Below, piece by piece: positions 1 through 7,995 of a stretch of DNA of 12,907 nucleotides. A program made the position numbers and the translations under genes. The DNA is from an uncultured Collinsella sp. (GTDB lineage: Bacteria; Actinomycetota; Coriobacteriia; Coriobacteriales; Coriobacteriaceae), in contig CABSNX010000037.1 of NCBI GenBank assembly GCA_902479205.1, positions 1 to 12,907 on the forward strand, given 5' to 3'. The notes under the pieces were generated by a model. The model was not told where the DNA came from. It did no database searches and saw only the letters and a program-made list of their open reading frames with translations. Every line of letters starts with the position of its first letter. The first letter of the stretch is position 1.

Positions 1-558
1 GCACCCGATGACGCGACGGCGCAGAACAACGTTCTCTCGCGGTTTTTCTCGACGCTGGAGGAGCGTTCGGGTGGCGTTGCCGGCGTACTCGATGGTGTCA
101 TGGATGTTTGGGGACGGCTGCTTGTGGGATACGGAGACATCCAAGGCTCGGCTGACGAGCTCATGGGCGAGATGATCGATGGCCTGGGAGGGGGCAGCGG
201 TGCGTTGGGCTCCATTGCGTCGTGGCTCGGCGATACCGTTTCGGCGTCCGTGGCGGCGCTGGGCTTGGAGCCGTGCGACTTGCGCCTACGAAAGCCGGTA
301 CTGACCGACACCGCCAATGTCATCAAGAGCCCGGGGTCTGACATCACAGGTCTTTCTAAAGTGCAGGACAAGCTACGAAGTATTCCGCTGGGCGTGACCG
401 ACCCCAAGGCGCTTTGCGAGGCGCTGGAATATCAAGTCGAGCGCACCATCAGCGGCACGGTGTTCACGCTTGCGGAGATTCCGCTGCCCGGCGGCGGTTC
501 CATCCCACTTACCGTCGATGTCGCCACACTGGCGGGTGCCCTGGGCGGTGGGTCGTAA
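1..558 (+). CDS. C-terminal part of unrecognised protein in a Tad pilus locus (5' end outside window)
   Basis: The frame is open from the first base of the window to a TAA at 556-558, so the gene starts upstream; the first internal ATG at 100 is unlikely to be the real start. About 185 residues are visible. They are rich in Gly, Ala, Ser, Leu and Asp, with a glycine-rich stretch around window residues 64-70 and a tail of Gly/Ser. Two cysteines lie in the middle part and near the end. I do not recognise the family and see no catalytic motif. Its stop overlaps by one base the ATG of a TadE-like gene, so the two are almost certainly co-transcribed and translationally coupled. The context suggests an extracytoplasmic or pilus-assembly accessory protein, but that rests only on the neighbour. 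Confidence 0.7.
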   Translation, partial: APDDATAQNNVLSRFFSTLEERSGGVAGVLDGVMDVWGRLLVGYGDIQGSADELMGEMIDGLGGGSGALGSIASWLGDTVSASVAALGLEPCDLRLRKPVLTDTANVIKSPGSDITGLSKVQDKLRSIPLGVTDPKALCEALEYQVERTISGTVFTLAEIPLPGGGSIPLTVDVATLAGALGGGS

Positions 559-1034
559 TGGGCATCCGCACGCGCCTGTGCGAGGAGCGCGCCCAGGCGA
601 CGGTCGAGATGGCCGTGGTCACGCCCGTCCTGCTGGTTCTGGCGCTTATCGTGTACAACGTCATGGTCTTTGCCGACGCGGTCGCGCGCTTCGATCGCGT
701 GGTGCCCGATATCGTGCTAGCGCATGCCGTGGCGCCGAGCGGGGAGGGCGATGACAGCTCCATCGATGCCTCCGCGACCGTTCAGGCTCAGATCCAACAT
801 GCCATGGAAGGCTATGACTTGCAGATTGAGGTCTCGAGCGAGCAGGGTGCGACGACATCGGATGGCGGTCTGCTTTCGCTCTCCGGCACGTTTAGGACCT
901 ATACCTGTACCATGCGCTACGAGCCGTGGCCGAGCTCGCTCGGCATCGCCGGCGTTTCGCTGGGGGCACCGGCAAAGTTGTCGCACGAGCGCGCAGTGAC
1001 GGTCGATCCGTGGCGTCCGGGGGTGGTTATGTGA
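558..1034 (+). CDS. TadE-like pseudopilin / pilus assembly protein
   Basis: The 158-residue protein starts with a short basic segment, then ERAQATVEMAVVTPVLLVLA (residues 10-29), and continues hydrophobic to about residue 39. This is the classic TadE/TadG signature: a conserved Glu just inside a single N-terminal membrane helix, preceded by A-x-V-E. The rest is a small soluble domain that would lie outside the membrane, with one cysteine. TadE-like proteins are minor pseudopilins of Tad (Flp) pilus systems. The start at 558 is chosen because it overlaps the upstream stop (TAATG); a longer in-frame extension back to 414 runs through the preceding gene and is not credible. The end overlaps the next gene by four bases. 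Family assignment is from the N-terminal motif only. Confidence 0.8.
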   Translation: MGIRTRLCEERAQATVEMAVVTPVLLVLALIVYNVMVFADAVARFDRVVPDIVLAHAVAPSGEGDDSSIDASATVQAQIQHAMEGYDLQIEVSSEQGATTSDGGLLSLSGTFRTYTCTMRYEPWPSSLGIAGVSLGAPAKLSHERAVTVDPWRPGVVM

Positions 1035-1390
1035 CCGCGGCCTCATCCTACATTGCCTACGCGCGGGCGCTCAACAGGCTGGGTTGGGCGCCTGCCGAGT
1101 TTGTGGTGGCGGAGTCGTTTGCCGTGCGCCTGCGCGGCATGCTGGGACGGTCTCCGATTGCCGCCAACGGGTTGCCGCTCGTCATGGCGTTCCCACGCTG
1201 CTCTTCGGTCCACACCTGCTTTATGGCCTACCCCATCGACATTGCTTTTATCGACCGCAACGGCAGCATCCTCGCATGCTACGAAAACGTCCGTCCTTGG
1301 CGCATGTGTTCCTGTCCCGGTGCCTGGGCGGTGCTGGAACGCCCTTCAATCCTCGCTACACCTCCCGCCTTTCAACAAGTGCCGGCGTAA
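1031..1390 (+). CDS. DUF192 family protein
   Basis: The predicted 119-residue protein matches the DUF192 pattern: a V-x-x-A-x-S-F-x-x-R-x-x-G-M-L-G-R segment near residues 24-42, then a central CFMAYPIDIAFIDRNGSIL (around 63-81), which corresponds to the family's T-x-F/M-x-F-x-I-D-x-x-F-x-D core, and a C-terminal GAWAVLE before a short tail. DUF192 proteins are small beta-rich proteins of unknown molecular role. In several phyla they sit beside Tad pilus genes, as here. The GTG at 1031 overlaps the TadE-like stop in a four-base GTGA junction, which supports translational coupling. The longer frame back to 926 overlaps the TadE gene and was rejected. No signal peptide is obvious, although many family members are exported. 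Confidence 0.8.
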   Translation: MTAASSYIAYARALNRLGWAPAEFVVAESFAVRLRGMLGRSPIAANGLPLVMAFPRCSSVHTCFMAYPIDIAFIDRNGSILACYENVRPWRMCSCPGAWAVLERPSILATPPAFQQVPA

Positions 1391-1393
1391 GAA

Positions 1394-1423
1394 TTGGCGA
1401 CAGCGGACTTTCGTCATACGAAA
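1394..1423 (+). promoter_or_regulatory. Promoter and palindromic operator candidate for the toxin-antitoxin-like pair
   Basis: A TTGGCG (1394-1399) and TACGAA (1417-1422) lie 17 bases apart and could be -35 and -10 boxes. A perfect inverted repeat, TTTCGT-CAT-ACGAAA (1409-1423), covers the -10. A small ribbon-helix-helix antitoxin is encoded just downstream, and that family commonly binds such repeats over its own promoter. The promoter boxes themselves are weak matches. Confidence 0.45.
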
Positions 1424-1452
1424 TTGGGTAAGATGGAGGAGAAGATGCATGG

Positions 1453-1716
1453 ATGTTGAGATCCATCCCAACGCCAAAAAAACACTTGACGGAAAAGAAA
1501 GTGCTTGGTGCCTGGTTCGCGGTTACTGAGTGCATTCGCCGCGAGTCGGAGGACGAGCCGCCGAGATGGCTTGCCATTGGATGGCTTCCAGATGGTCGAA
1601 GTATGGAACTTGTTGCAGTCGAACTAATTCGTGGATGGCTCATTATTCATGCCCCGTCTCCGGTTCAGAAGAAATTCTGGCAAGAGATCGAGCAAGCTCG
1701 GCAGAGGGGTCGATGA
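1453..1716 (+). CDS. BrnT-like toxin candidate, apparently frameshifted near its N-terminus
   Basis: The readable 87-residue frame contains KKHLTEKKVLGAW (9-21), PPRWLAIGWLPDGRSMELV (36-54) and a C-terminal IIHAPSPVQKKFWQEI (64-79). This arrangement, an N-terminal K-H-x-L/V helix, a strand with R-W-x-x-I-G, then a strand ending in an H-A motif before a K-F-x-x-E helix, recalls small BrnT/RelE-fold toxins. The best ribosome binding site (GGAGGA, 1435-1440) is eight bases before a different ATG at 1449. That frame reads MDVEIHPNAKK and then leaves the toxin frame at seven A (1476-1482), ending at 1529. Removing one A would join the two into a more family-like protein. Translation from 1453 remains possible. 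Its stop overlaps the antitoxin start (ATGA). Annotated here as the open frame; it may be a broken or phase-variable gene. Confidence 0.5.
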   Translation: MLRSIPTPKKHLTEKKVLGAWFAVTECIRRESEDEPPRWLAIGWLPDGRSMELVAVELIRGWLIIHAPSPVQKKFWQEIEQARQRGR

Positions 1717-2000
1717 TGAGCAAGGCGTATACGGCTGCCAATGGTCAGGTTGTAACGGATGAAATGATTGACGCGTGGTGCGAGTCGTACGAGCATGGCG
1801 GGTTTCCGGACGGCGAGCATACCGTTGGGGGGATCGTGCACGGGCGGCCTCCGCTCTCAAGCGAAGGGACGGCAACGCTATCGGTCAAGATTCCCCTAGG
1901 GATGAAGGAGGCGATTCGTCGTCGGGCGGCGGCTGAAGGAATGACGCCAAGTGAGTTTGCCCGTGCAGCCTTGAGCGAAAAACTTCTTGCGGTGGGTTGA
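1713..2000 (+). CDS. Ribbon-helix-helix antitoxin candidate
   Basis: The 95-residue product ends with a clear ribbon-helix-helix (CopG/Arc type) DNA-binding region: a strand TATLSVKI (53-60), a helix PLGMKEAIRRRAAAEG (61-76) and, after a turn with T-P-S-E-F, a second helix to about residue 92. The N-terminal half (YTAANGQVVTDEMIDAWCES, 6-25) is a separate acidic segment of the sort that binds a toxin. The gene overlaps the toxin-like frame by four bases, the usual coupling in such modules, with the toxin first. It starts with two ATG codons; either could be used. Expected role: neutralise the upstream product and repress the shared promoter. The palindrome at 1409-1423 is the natural operator candidate. 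Function is inferred from domain and order. Confidence 0.7.
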   Translation: MMSKAYTAANGQVVTDEMIDAWCESYEHGGFPDGEHTVGGIVHGRPPLSSEGTATLSVKIPLGMKEAIRRRAAAEGMTPSEFARAALSEKLLAVG

Positions 2001-2051
2001 TGTCTCTAACGTGCTGTTCTATAGGGTCGGCCTTGTGGCTGGCGCCGTGCT

Positions 2052-2103
2052 CAAAAACTTTTTTCAAATTCTCGGTTGACCGGAGCGCGTCCTTGGTTAT
2101 ACT
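2052..2103 (+). promoter_or_regulatory. tRNA-Phe promoter with upstream A/T-tract element
   Basis: TTGACC (2076-2081) and TATACT (2098-2103) are near-consensus -35 and -10 boxes with a 16-base spacer. Just upstream lies CAAAAACTTTTTTCAAA (2052-2068), an A-tract/T-tract element in the place of an UP element. Similar sequence precedes the other two tRNA genes of this window. Confidence 0.8.
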
Positions 2104-2135
2104 AATCGAGCCTTGAAACAAGGCACACCTCAAAT

Positions 2136-2208
<73 letters not shown>

Positions 2209-2221
2209 CCTTGAATTGACT

Positions 2222-2251
2222 AGGACCTCTGCAAAGGGGTCCTTTTCTTTT
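2222..2251 (+). terminator. Rho-independent terminator after tRNA-Phe
   Basis: AGGACCTC and GGGGTCCT form an 8-bp stem (one T-G pair) around the loop TGCAAA, followed directly by TTTTCTTTT. It starts 13 bases after the tRNA. Confidence 0.85.
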
Positions 2252-2262
2252 ATGTGGACCCG

Positions 2263-2310
2263 CGGAAAGCGCATCCCATTATTGAGCGAAAGAATGGAAT
2301 GCGCTTTCCG
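2263..2310. repeat. Long near-perfect palindrome / hairpin
   Basis: CGGAAAGCGCAT (2263-2274) is exactly complementary to ATGCGCTTTCCG (2299-2310). After one mismatch (C2275 with A2298) a further five pairs (CCATT/AATGG) follow, giving 17 pairs in 18 around a 12-base loop. There is no T-run, so it is not a normal terminator, and a terminator already lies 12 bases upstream. It may be an extragenic repeat of the REP type, a protein-binding site, or a relic of a mobile element. Confidence 0.7.
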
Positions 2311-2398
2311 GCGCCTGCCCTCGGCGTGTGTGCGCATCTCGGTACGTCATCTTGACCCCGCTCGCCCCAGACATTCCTCCCGCTTTTGCGCCACTTTG

Positions 2399-2437
2399 CA
2401 GACCGGTCGGTCGTCTGTCCGCACGCGCGGGTATACT
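2399..2437 (+). promoter_or_regulatory. Putative promoter of the GH5-like gene
   Basis: TATACT (2432-2437) is a good -10 box, but no good -35 is seen 16-18 bases upstream (TCGTCT at about 2411). That zone carries symmetric sequence instead: GACCGGTC (2401-2408) within CAGAC...GTCTG (2399-2417). This would suit an activator- or repressor-controlled promoter. The transcript leader also has a small hairpin, TGCAGG-TTTGG-CCTGCA (2467-2483), seven bases before the purine-rich ribosome binding site. Confidence 0.4.
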
Positions 2438-2502
2438 CAAAACGATACTTTTCCTATGCAATACGATGCAGGTTTGGCCTGCACGATCCGAAGGGGGCAG
2501 TG

Positions 2503-3564
2503 ATGGAGAGGATACTCGGCGTTAATCTCTCTGGCTGGTTTATTCCCGAGCCTTGGGTGACCCCGTCGCTATACGCGGCGACCGGTGCATCCAACGCGGC
2601 CGAGCTGCAGGAGGCCATGGGCACCGCCGCCTATAACGAGCGCATGCGCCGTCATTACGAGACGTTTGTGAGTGAGGACGATTTTCGCCGCATGGCGCAG
2701 ATCGGTCTCAATGCCGTGCGTCTGCCGGTGCCCTGGTATGCCTTTGGTTCGCAGGAGTCCGATGCGTCCTACATCTCGGTTGTCGACTACATCGACCGTG
2801 CAATTGAGTGGGCTGCCAAGTACGACATCCGCGTGCTGCTCGATCTGGCGACGGTGCCCGGTGGCCAGGGCGATTCCAACGATTCGCCCACCACGCCGGA
2901 GGCTGTTGCCGAGTGGCATTCGTCCACCAACGGCCGTCATGTCGCACTCGACGTGCTCGAGCGCTTGGCCGATCGCTACGGCGAGGCCGAGAGCCTGCTG
3001 GGCATTGAGCTGCTGGACACGCCGCAGATGAGCGTCCGCAAGAGCCTCTTTACCATGACGGATGGAATTCCGGCCCACTACTTGCGCAATTTCTATCGCG
3101 ATGCCTACGAGCTCGTCCGTTCGTATATGCCCGAGGATAAGATCGTCGTCTTCTCGTCTTCGGGGCATCCCAGCGAGTGGAAGCATTTTATGCGCGGTGC
3201 CAAGTACAAGAACGTCTACATGGACCTTCACCTGTACCATTACCGCGACGAGTATGCGCTCGACATCACGAGCCCCCGCGGGCTGACGACGGCGATTTCG
3301 CGTAACAAGCGTGAGCTTAAAGAAGCGATCTCGACAGGGTTCCCCGTGCTGGTGGGCGAATGGTCGGGCGCGGCGATCTTTGCCAACTCGTCGGTTACGC
3401 CCGAGGGCCGCAATGCCTACGAGCGCGTGTTTATCGCCAACCAGCTGGCTTCGTTTGCGCCGGCTGCCGGTTGGTTCTTCCAAACGTGGAAGACCGAGAA
3501 GCGCATTGCAGCATGGGACGCCCGCGCGGCACTCGGTACGCTCGAGCGCGGCATGATTGAATAG
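2503..3564 (+). CDS. GH5 exo-beta-1,3-glucanase-like protein lacking key catalytic residues
   Basis: The 353-residue protein starts GVNLSGWFIPEPWVTPSLY (6-24), the hallmark of GH5 glucanases related to yeast Exg1, and keeps the NAVRLPVPWYAF segment (70-81, conserved Arg73), a DLHLYHY segment (241-247, His243 and Tyr245) and the nucleophile motif VGEWS (284-288, Glu286). However, the acid/base motif, normally N-E-P, reads D172-T173-P174, and the usual D-L-H-G reads DLAT (114-117). So the expected His, Asn and acid/base Glu appear replaced. No signal peptide is visible, so it is probably cytoplasmic. The ATG at 2503 follows AAGGGGG with suitable spacing; the upstream extension to 2386 has no support. 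rsmI follows six bases after the stop. Family membership is firm; a hydrolase activity is doubtful, and a binding or regulatory role is possible. Confidence 0.8.
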   Translation: MERILGVNLSGWFIPEPWVTPSLYAATGASNAAELQEAMGTAAYNERMRRHYETFVSEDDFRRMAQIGLNAVRLPVPWYAFGSQESDASYISVVDYIDRAIEWAAKYDIRVLLDLATVPGGQGDSNDSPTTPEAVAEWHSSTNGRHVALDVLERLADRYGEAESLLGIELLDTPQMSVRKSLFTMTDGIPAHYLRNFYRDAYELVRSYMPEDKIVVFSSSGHPSEWKHFMRGAKYKNVYMDLHLYHYRDEYALDITSPRGLTTAISRNKRELKEAISTGFPVLVGEWSGAAIFANSSVTPEGRNAYERVFIANQLASFAPAAGWFFQTWKTEKRIAAWDARAALGTLERGMIE

Positions 3565-3570
3565 GTTGAT

Positions 3571-4449
3571 ATGACGCAAAACAGCGCCCATACGGGCAAA
3601 CTCTATGTGGTCGGCACGCCCATCGGCAACCTGGGCGACCTGTCCCCGCGCGTTGGCGAGGCCTTTGCCGCCGCCGATGCCATTTGCTGCGAAGACACGC
3701 GTGTGACGTCAAAGCTGCTGATGCACCTGGGCATTTCCAAGCCGCTTGTCCGTTGCGACGAGAATGTGATTGCCAGCCGCGCCGCCGGCCTGGTCGACCG
3801 TCTGCTGGCGGGGGAGACCCTCGCCTTTGCCTCGGACGCCGGCATGCCGAGCGTGTCCGATCCCGGCCAGGCGCTGGTCGAGGCGGCGCGTGAGGCCGAT
3901 GTGCCCGTCGAAGTTATTCCTGGGCCCTCTGCTTGCGTCACGGCACTCGTTTCGTCCGGCATTCCCTGCGAGCATTTTTTCTTCGAGGGCTTTTTGGGCC
4001 GAAAGCACGGCGACCGTGTGCGCCGTTTGCAGCGCCTTGCCGTGGTGCCCGGCGCACTCATCTTCTACGAGTCTCCACATCGCATCGTGGCGACGCTCGA
4101 GGCCGTGGCAGAGGTCTTTCCCCAGCGTGAGGTTGCCGTCTGCCGCGAACTCACCAAGCTGCACGAGGAAGTCTTGCGCGGACCCGCCGCCCAGCTTGCC
4201 GAGGAGCTGCGTGCTCGCGGCGAGGTAAAGGGCGAGATTGCGCTGGTCATCGCGCCGCCGAGCGAGGATGAGGAGGCCGGCATCGTGCCGGTTGGCGCCG
4301 CGGCAGCGGATCCCGACGAGGCCCTGCGCGAGGATATCCGCGCCGCGCTTGAGGAGGGGGAGCCCGCCTCTGCGGTGGCCAAGCGCCTGTCTCAGAAGTA
4401 TTCGCGCCGCAAGCGCGATGTCTATGCCATGGTGCTCGATATGCAATAG
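3571..4449 (+). CDS. rsmI: 16S rRNA 2'-O-methyltransferase RsmI
   Basis: RsmI uses S-adenosylmethionine to methylate the ribose of C1402 in 16S rRNA, at the decoding centre. The 292-residue protein shows the full set of tetrapyrrole-methylase-fold motifs: GTPIGNLGD (15-23), CEDTRVTSKLL (39-49), SDAGMPSVSDPG (87-98), then IPGPSACVTALVSSG and FEGFLGRK, followed by YESPHRI. After the catalytic domain the C-terminal part is acidic and Ala-rich, ending in a basic KRLSQKYSRRKRDVY segment that is common in RsmI. Length is normal for the family. It begins six bases after the GH5-like gene and has no clear promoter of its own, so the two are probably one transcript. The ribosome binding site is weak, which fits coupling to upstream translation. 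Confidence 0.95.
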   Translation: MTQNSAHTGKLYVVGTPIGNLGDLSPRVGEAFAAADAICCEDTRVTSKLLMHLGISKPLVRCDENVIASRAAGLVDRLLAGETLAFASDAGMPSVSDPGQALVEAAREADVPVEVIPGPSACVTALVSSGIPCEHFFFEGFLGRKHGDRVRRLQRLAVVPGALIFYESPHRIVATLEAVAEVFPQREVAVCRELTKLHEEVLRGPAAQLAEELRARGEVKGEIALVIAPPSEDEEAGIVPVGAAAADPDEALREDIRAALEEGEPASAVAKRLSQKYSRRKRDVYAMVLDMQ

Positions 4450-4473
4450 ATGGAGGATATCCAGCCCTTGCGC

Positions 4474-4509
4474 TAGAATCATCCCCTGTATGCAACGTTT
4501 TTCTGGAGG
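4474..4509 (+). promoter_or_regulatory. Putative metG -10 box and strong ribosome binding site
   Basis: TAGAAT (4474-4479) is a fair -10; the region 17 bases upstream (TGGAGG) is a poor -35. GGAGG (4505-4509) sits nine bases before the metG ATG and fixes that start. The gap after rsmI is only 69 bases, so read-through may also contribute. Confidence 0.4.
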
Positions 4510-4518
4510 ACAAACCCC

Positions 4519-6120
<1,602 letters not shown>

Positions 6121-6159
6121 GCCGCCGCGCGCCATATCGGCAATTTGCTGTTTAGATGT

Positions 6160-6191
6160 AAGGGCATGGCCGCAACGGTCCATGCCCTTTT
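6160..6191 (+). terminator. Rho-independent terminator after metG, possibly in the rsmA leader
   Basis: AAGGGCATGG (6160-6169) pairs perfectly with CCATGCCCTT (6180-6189), followed by TTGTTT. The inner part can add CCG/CGG. The rsmA start lies only 36 bases beyond, with no room for a promoter in between, so rsmA must be read through this hairpin or start just before it (a weak TAGATG -10-like box is at 6153-6158). Confidence 0.8.
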
Positions 6192-6227
6192 GTTTCAAGA
6201 CGCCGCCACCATGCTAAGGAGGCAACT

Positions 6228-7088
6228 ATGACAACTTCGCCTTTGGCAAACCCCACGGCAACAAGGGAGCTGCTGGAGGAGTTTGGCCTTGCGACCAAGC
6301 ATCGCCTGGGCCAGAACTTCCTGATCGACAACCATGTGATCGAGCGCATTTGCGAGCTTGCCGAGCTTGCGGGCGATGAGCGCGTGCTCGAGGTTGGTCC
6401 GGGCGTTGGTACGCTCACGCTTGCGCTGCTGCAGGAGGCGGCGTGCGTCACGTCGATCGAGGCCGACCCCGAGCTCGAGCCGGTGCTCGATGCCCATGCC
6501 GCTGACTACGCCAACTTCCGCTTTATCATGGGCGACGCGCTCAGGGTGACGCCGGAGCAGATTGAGCAGGTTGCGGGCGGTGAGCCGACGGTATTTGTCG
6601 CGAACCTGCCCTATAACGTGGCGGCGACGATCATCCTGCAGTTCTTCCAGACGATGCCCGCGCTCAAGCGCGCCGTCGTCATGGTTCAAAAGGAGGTTGC
6701 CGATCGCATTGCCGCAGTGCCGGGCAATAAGACCTATGGCGGCTATACGGCAAAGCTCGGCCTGTATGCGCAGGTGACGGGTCGCTTTGAGGTGCCGCCG
6801 CGTTGCTTTATGCCGGCACCGCACGTGGACTCGGCCGTCATGCGTATCGACCGTGTTGACGGCGTGGTGCCCGAAGGACTCGATCGCGAGTTTGTGGCCC
6901 GCGTGATTGACGCCGCATTTGCTCAGCGTCGCAAGACCATCCGCAATTCCATGAGCGCCAACGGCTTTGCCAAGGACGTGCTCGATGCCGCCTTTGAGGC
7001 TTGCGGTATCTCACCCACCACGCGCGCCGAGACGCTCGATGTTGCTGACTTTGTCCGCCTGGCCCAGGAGCTAATCCATGACGCCTAA
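6228..7088 (+). CDS. rsmA: 16S rRNA dimethyladenosine transferase RsmA (KsgA)
   Basis: RsmA dimethylates the two adjacent adenosines A1518 and A1519 near the 3' end of 16S rRNA during small-subunit assembly, using S-adenosylmethionine. The 286-residue protein has the family entry LGQNFLID, the cofactor-binding EVGPGVGTLTLAL (55-67), an acidic IEAD, the GDAL motif and the catalytic NLPYN (126-130), followed by MVQKEVADRI and GGYTAKLG, and FMPAPHVDSAV before the small C-terminal domain. The ATG at 6228 follows a perfect AAGGAGG (6216-6222). Its 3' end overlaps tatD by 11 bases, so the two form an operon; the tatD-rsmA pairing is common across bacteria. Confidence 0.97.
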   Translation: MTTSPLANPTATRELLEEFGLATKHRLGQNFLIDNHVIERICELAELAGDERVLEVGPGVGTLTLALLQEAACVTSIEADPELEPVLDAHAADYANFRFIMGDALRVTPEQIEQVAGGEPTVFVANLPYNVAATIILQFFQTMPALKRAVVMVQKEVADRIAAVPGNKTYGGYTAKLGLYAQVTGRFEVPPRCFMPAPHVDSAVMRIDRVDGVVPEGLDREFVARVIDAAFAQRRKTIRNSMSANGFAKDVLDAAFEACGISPTTRAETLDVADFVRLAQELIHDA

Positions 7089-7995
7089 TGCCGAACGCGT
7101 AACGTTTACCAAGAAAAAGAAGACGGTTGCCTGCCCCGTGCCCTTGGCACCGCTTGCCGACACGCATGCGCATCTGCTTTCGTTTTGGGGCAAAGAAGTG
7201 CCCGAGACGCTCGTGCGCGCGAAAGCCGCGGGCGTCGACCTGTTGGTGACGATGCTCGACCCCATCGCCGACAAGCGCAGCGTGACGGACTATAGCGACT
7301 GGCTGGTGCGCGAAATTCTACCGATGCGGGATATTCCGCAGATCAAGTATCTCGCTGGCGTTCATCCCTATGGCGCGCCGGATTATACCGACGACATTCA
7401 CGCGCAGGTCGTTGCCGCGCTCGATAATCCTTTGTGCGCCGGTATCGGCGAGATCGGCCTGGACTACCACATGGATTACGATGACGACATCGCGCCGGCG
7501 CCCCATAGCGTGCAGATTGATTGCATGGCACGTCAGCTCGAAGTTGCCGTGCGCCGCAATGTGCCGGTGGAGCTGCACCTGCGGCACGAGGACTCGGATG
7601 GGGAGCGCACCTCGCACGTGGATGCGTACAACGTGCTGCGCGAGGTAGGTGTGCCTCAGGCCGGTTGCGTGCTGCACTGCTTTGGCGAGGATCGAGCCAC
7701 GATGGAGCGCTTTGTGGGTTTGGGCTGCTATATCGCCTATGGCGGCGCGGCCACCTTTAAGCGCAACGACGACGTGCGCGAGGCATTTGCGGCGACCCCG
7801 CTCGATCGCATTTTGTTCGAGACGGATTGTCCCTATATGGCGCCGGAGCCCATTCGCGGTCTTGAATGCGAGCCTGCAATGATTTCCATCACAGCAAACG
7901 CGCTGGTCAACGACCGCGTCGATCGTACCGGCGAGGACGCTGAAGCAGTTGCTCGAGCCGCCTGGGAAAATGCCTGCAAACTTTTTCAAAAATAG
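7078..7995 (+). CDS. tatD: TatD family metal-dependent hydrolase / DNase
   Basis: The 305-residue protein is a TatD-type amidohydrolase-fold metalloenzyme. Visible metal-ligand motifs are DTHAHL (28-33, His30 and His32), GEIGLDYH near residue 125, the H-L-R segment replacing the usual H-x-R (PVELHLRHEDSD), LHCFGED for the next metal His, and FETDCPYMAPEP with the catalytic Asp250. Members act as 3'-5' exonucleases on DNA or RNA or as D-tyrosyl/other hydrolases; the exact substrate cannot be read from sequence. It is longer than a typical TatD (about 260) because of a Lys-rich 25-residue N-terminal extension and insertions after GLDYH. AGGAG (7066-7070) precedes the ATG, inside the rsmA end. 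Its last codons double as upstream sequence of the tRNA-Leu promoter. Confidence 0.92.
   Translation: MTPNAERVTFTKKKKTVACPVPLAPLADTHAHLLSFWGKEVPETLVRAKAAGVDLLVTMLDPIADKRSVTDYSDWLVREILPMRDIPQIKYLAGVHPYGAPDYTDDIHAQVVAALDNPLCAGIGEIGLDYHMDYDDDIAPAPHSVQIDCMARQLEVAVRRNVPVELHLRHEDSDGERTSHVDAYNVLREVGVPQAGCVLHCFGEDRATMERFVGLGCYIAYGGAATFKRNDDVREAFAATPLDRILFETDCPYMAPEPIRGLECEPAMISITANALVNDRVDRTGEDAEAVARAAWENACKLFQK

Noticed and set aside
2216..2503. A 95-residue plus-strand open frame after tRNA-Phe
   Set aside because: It runs through the tRNA terminator and the long hairpin, lacks a ribosome binding site and has low-complexity composition.
2569..3591. A 340-residue minus-strand open frame opposite the GH5-like gene
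   Set aside because: Shadow frame; the plus strand has clear GH5 motifs and a ribosome binding site.
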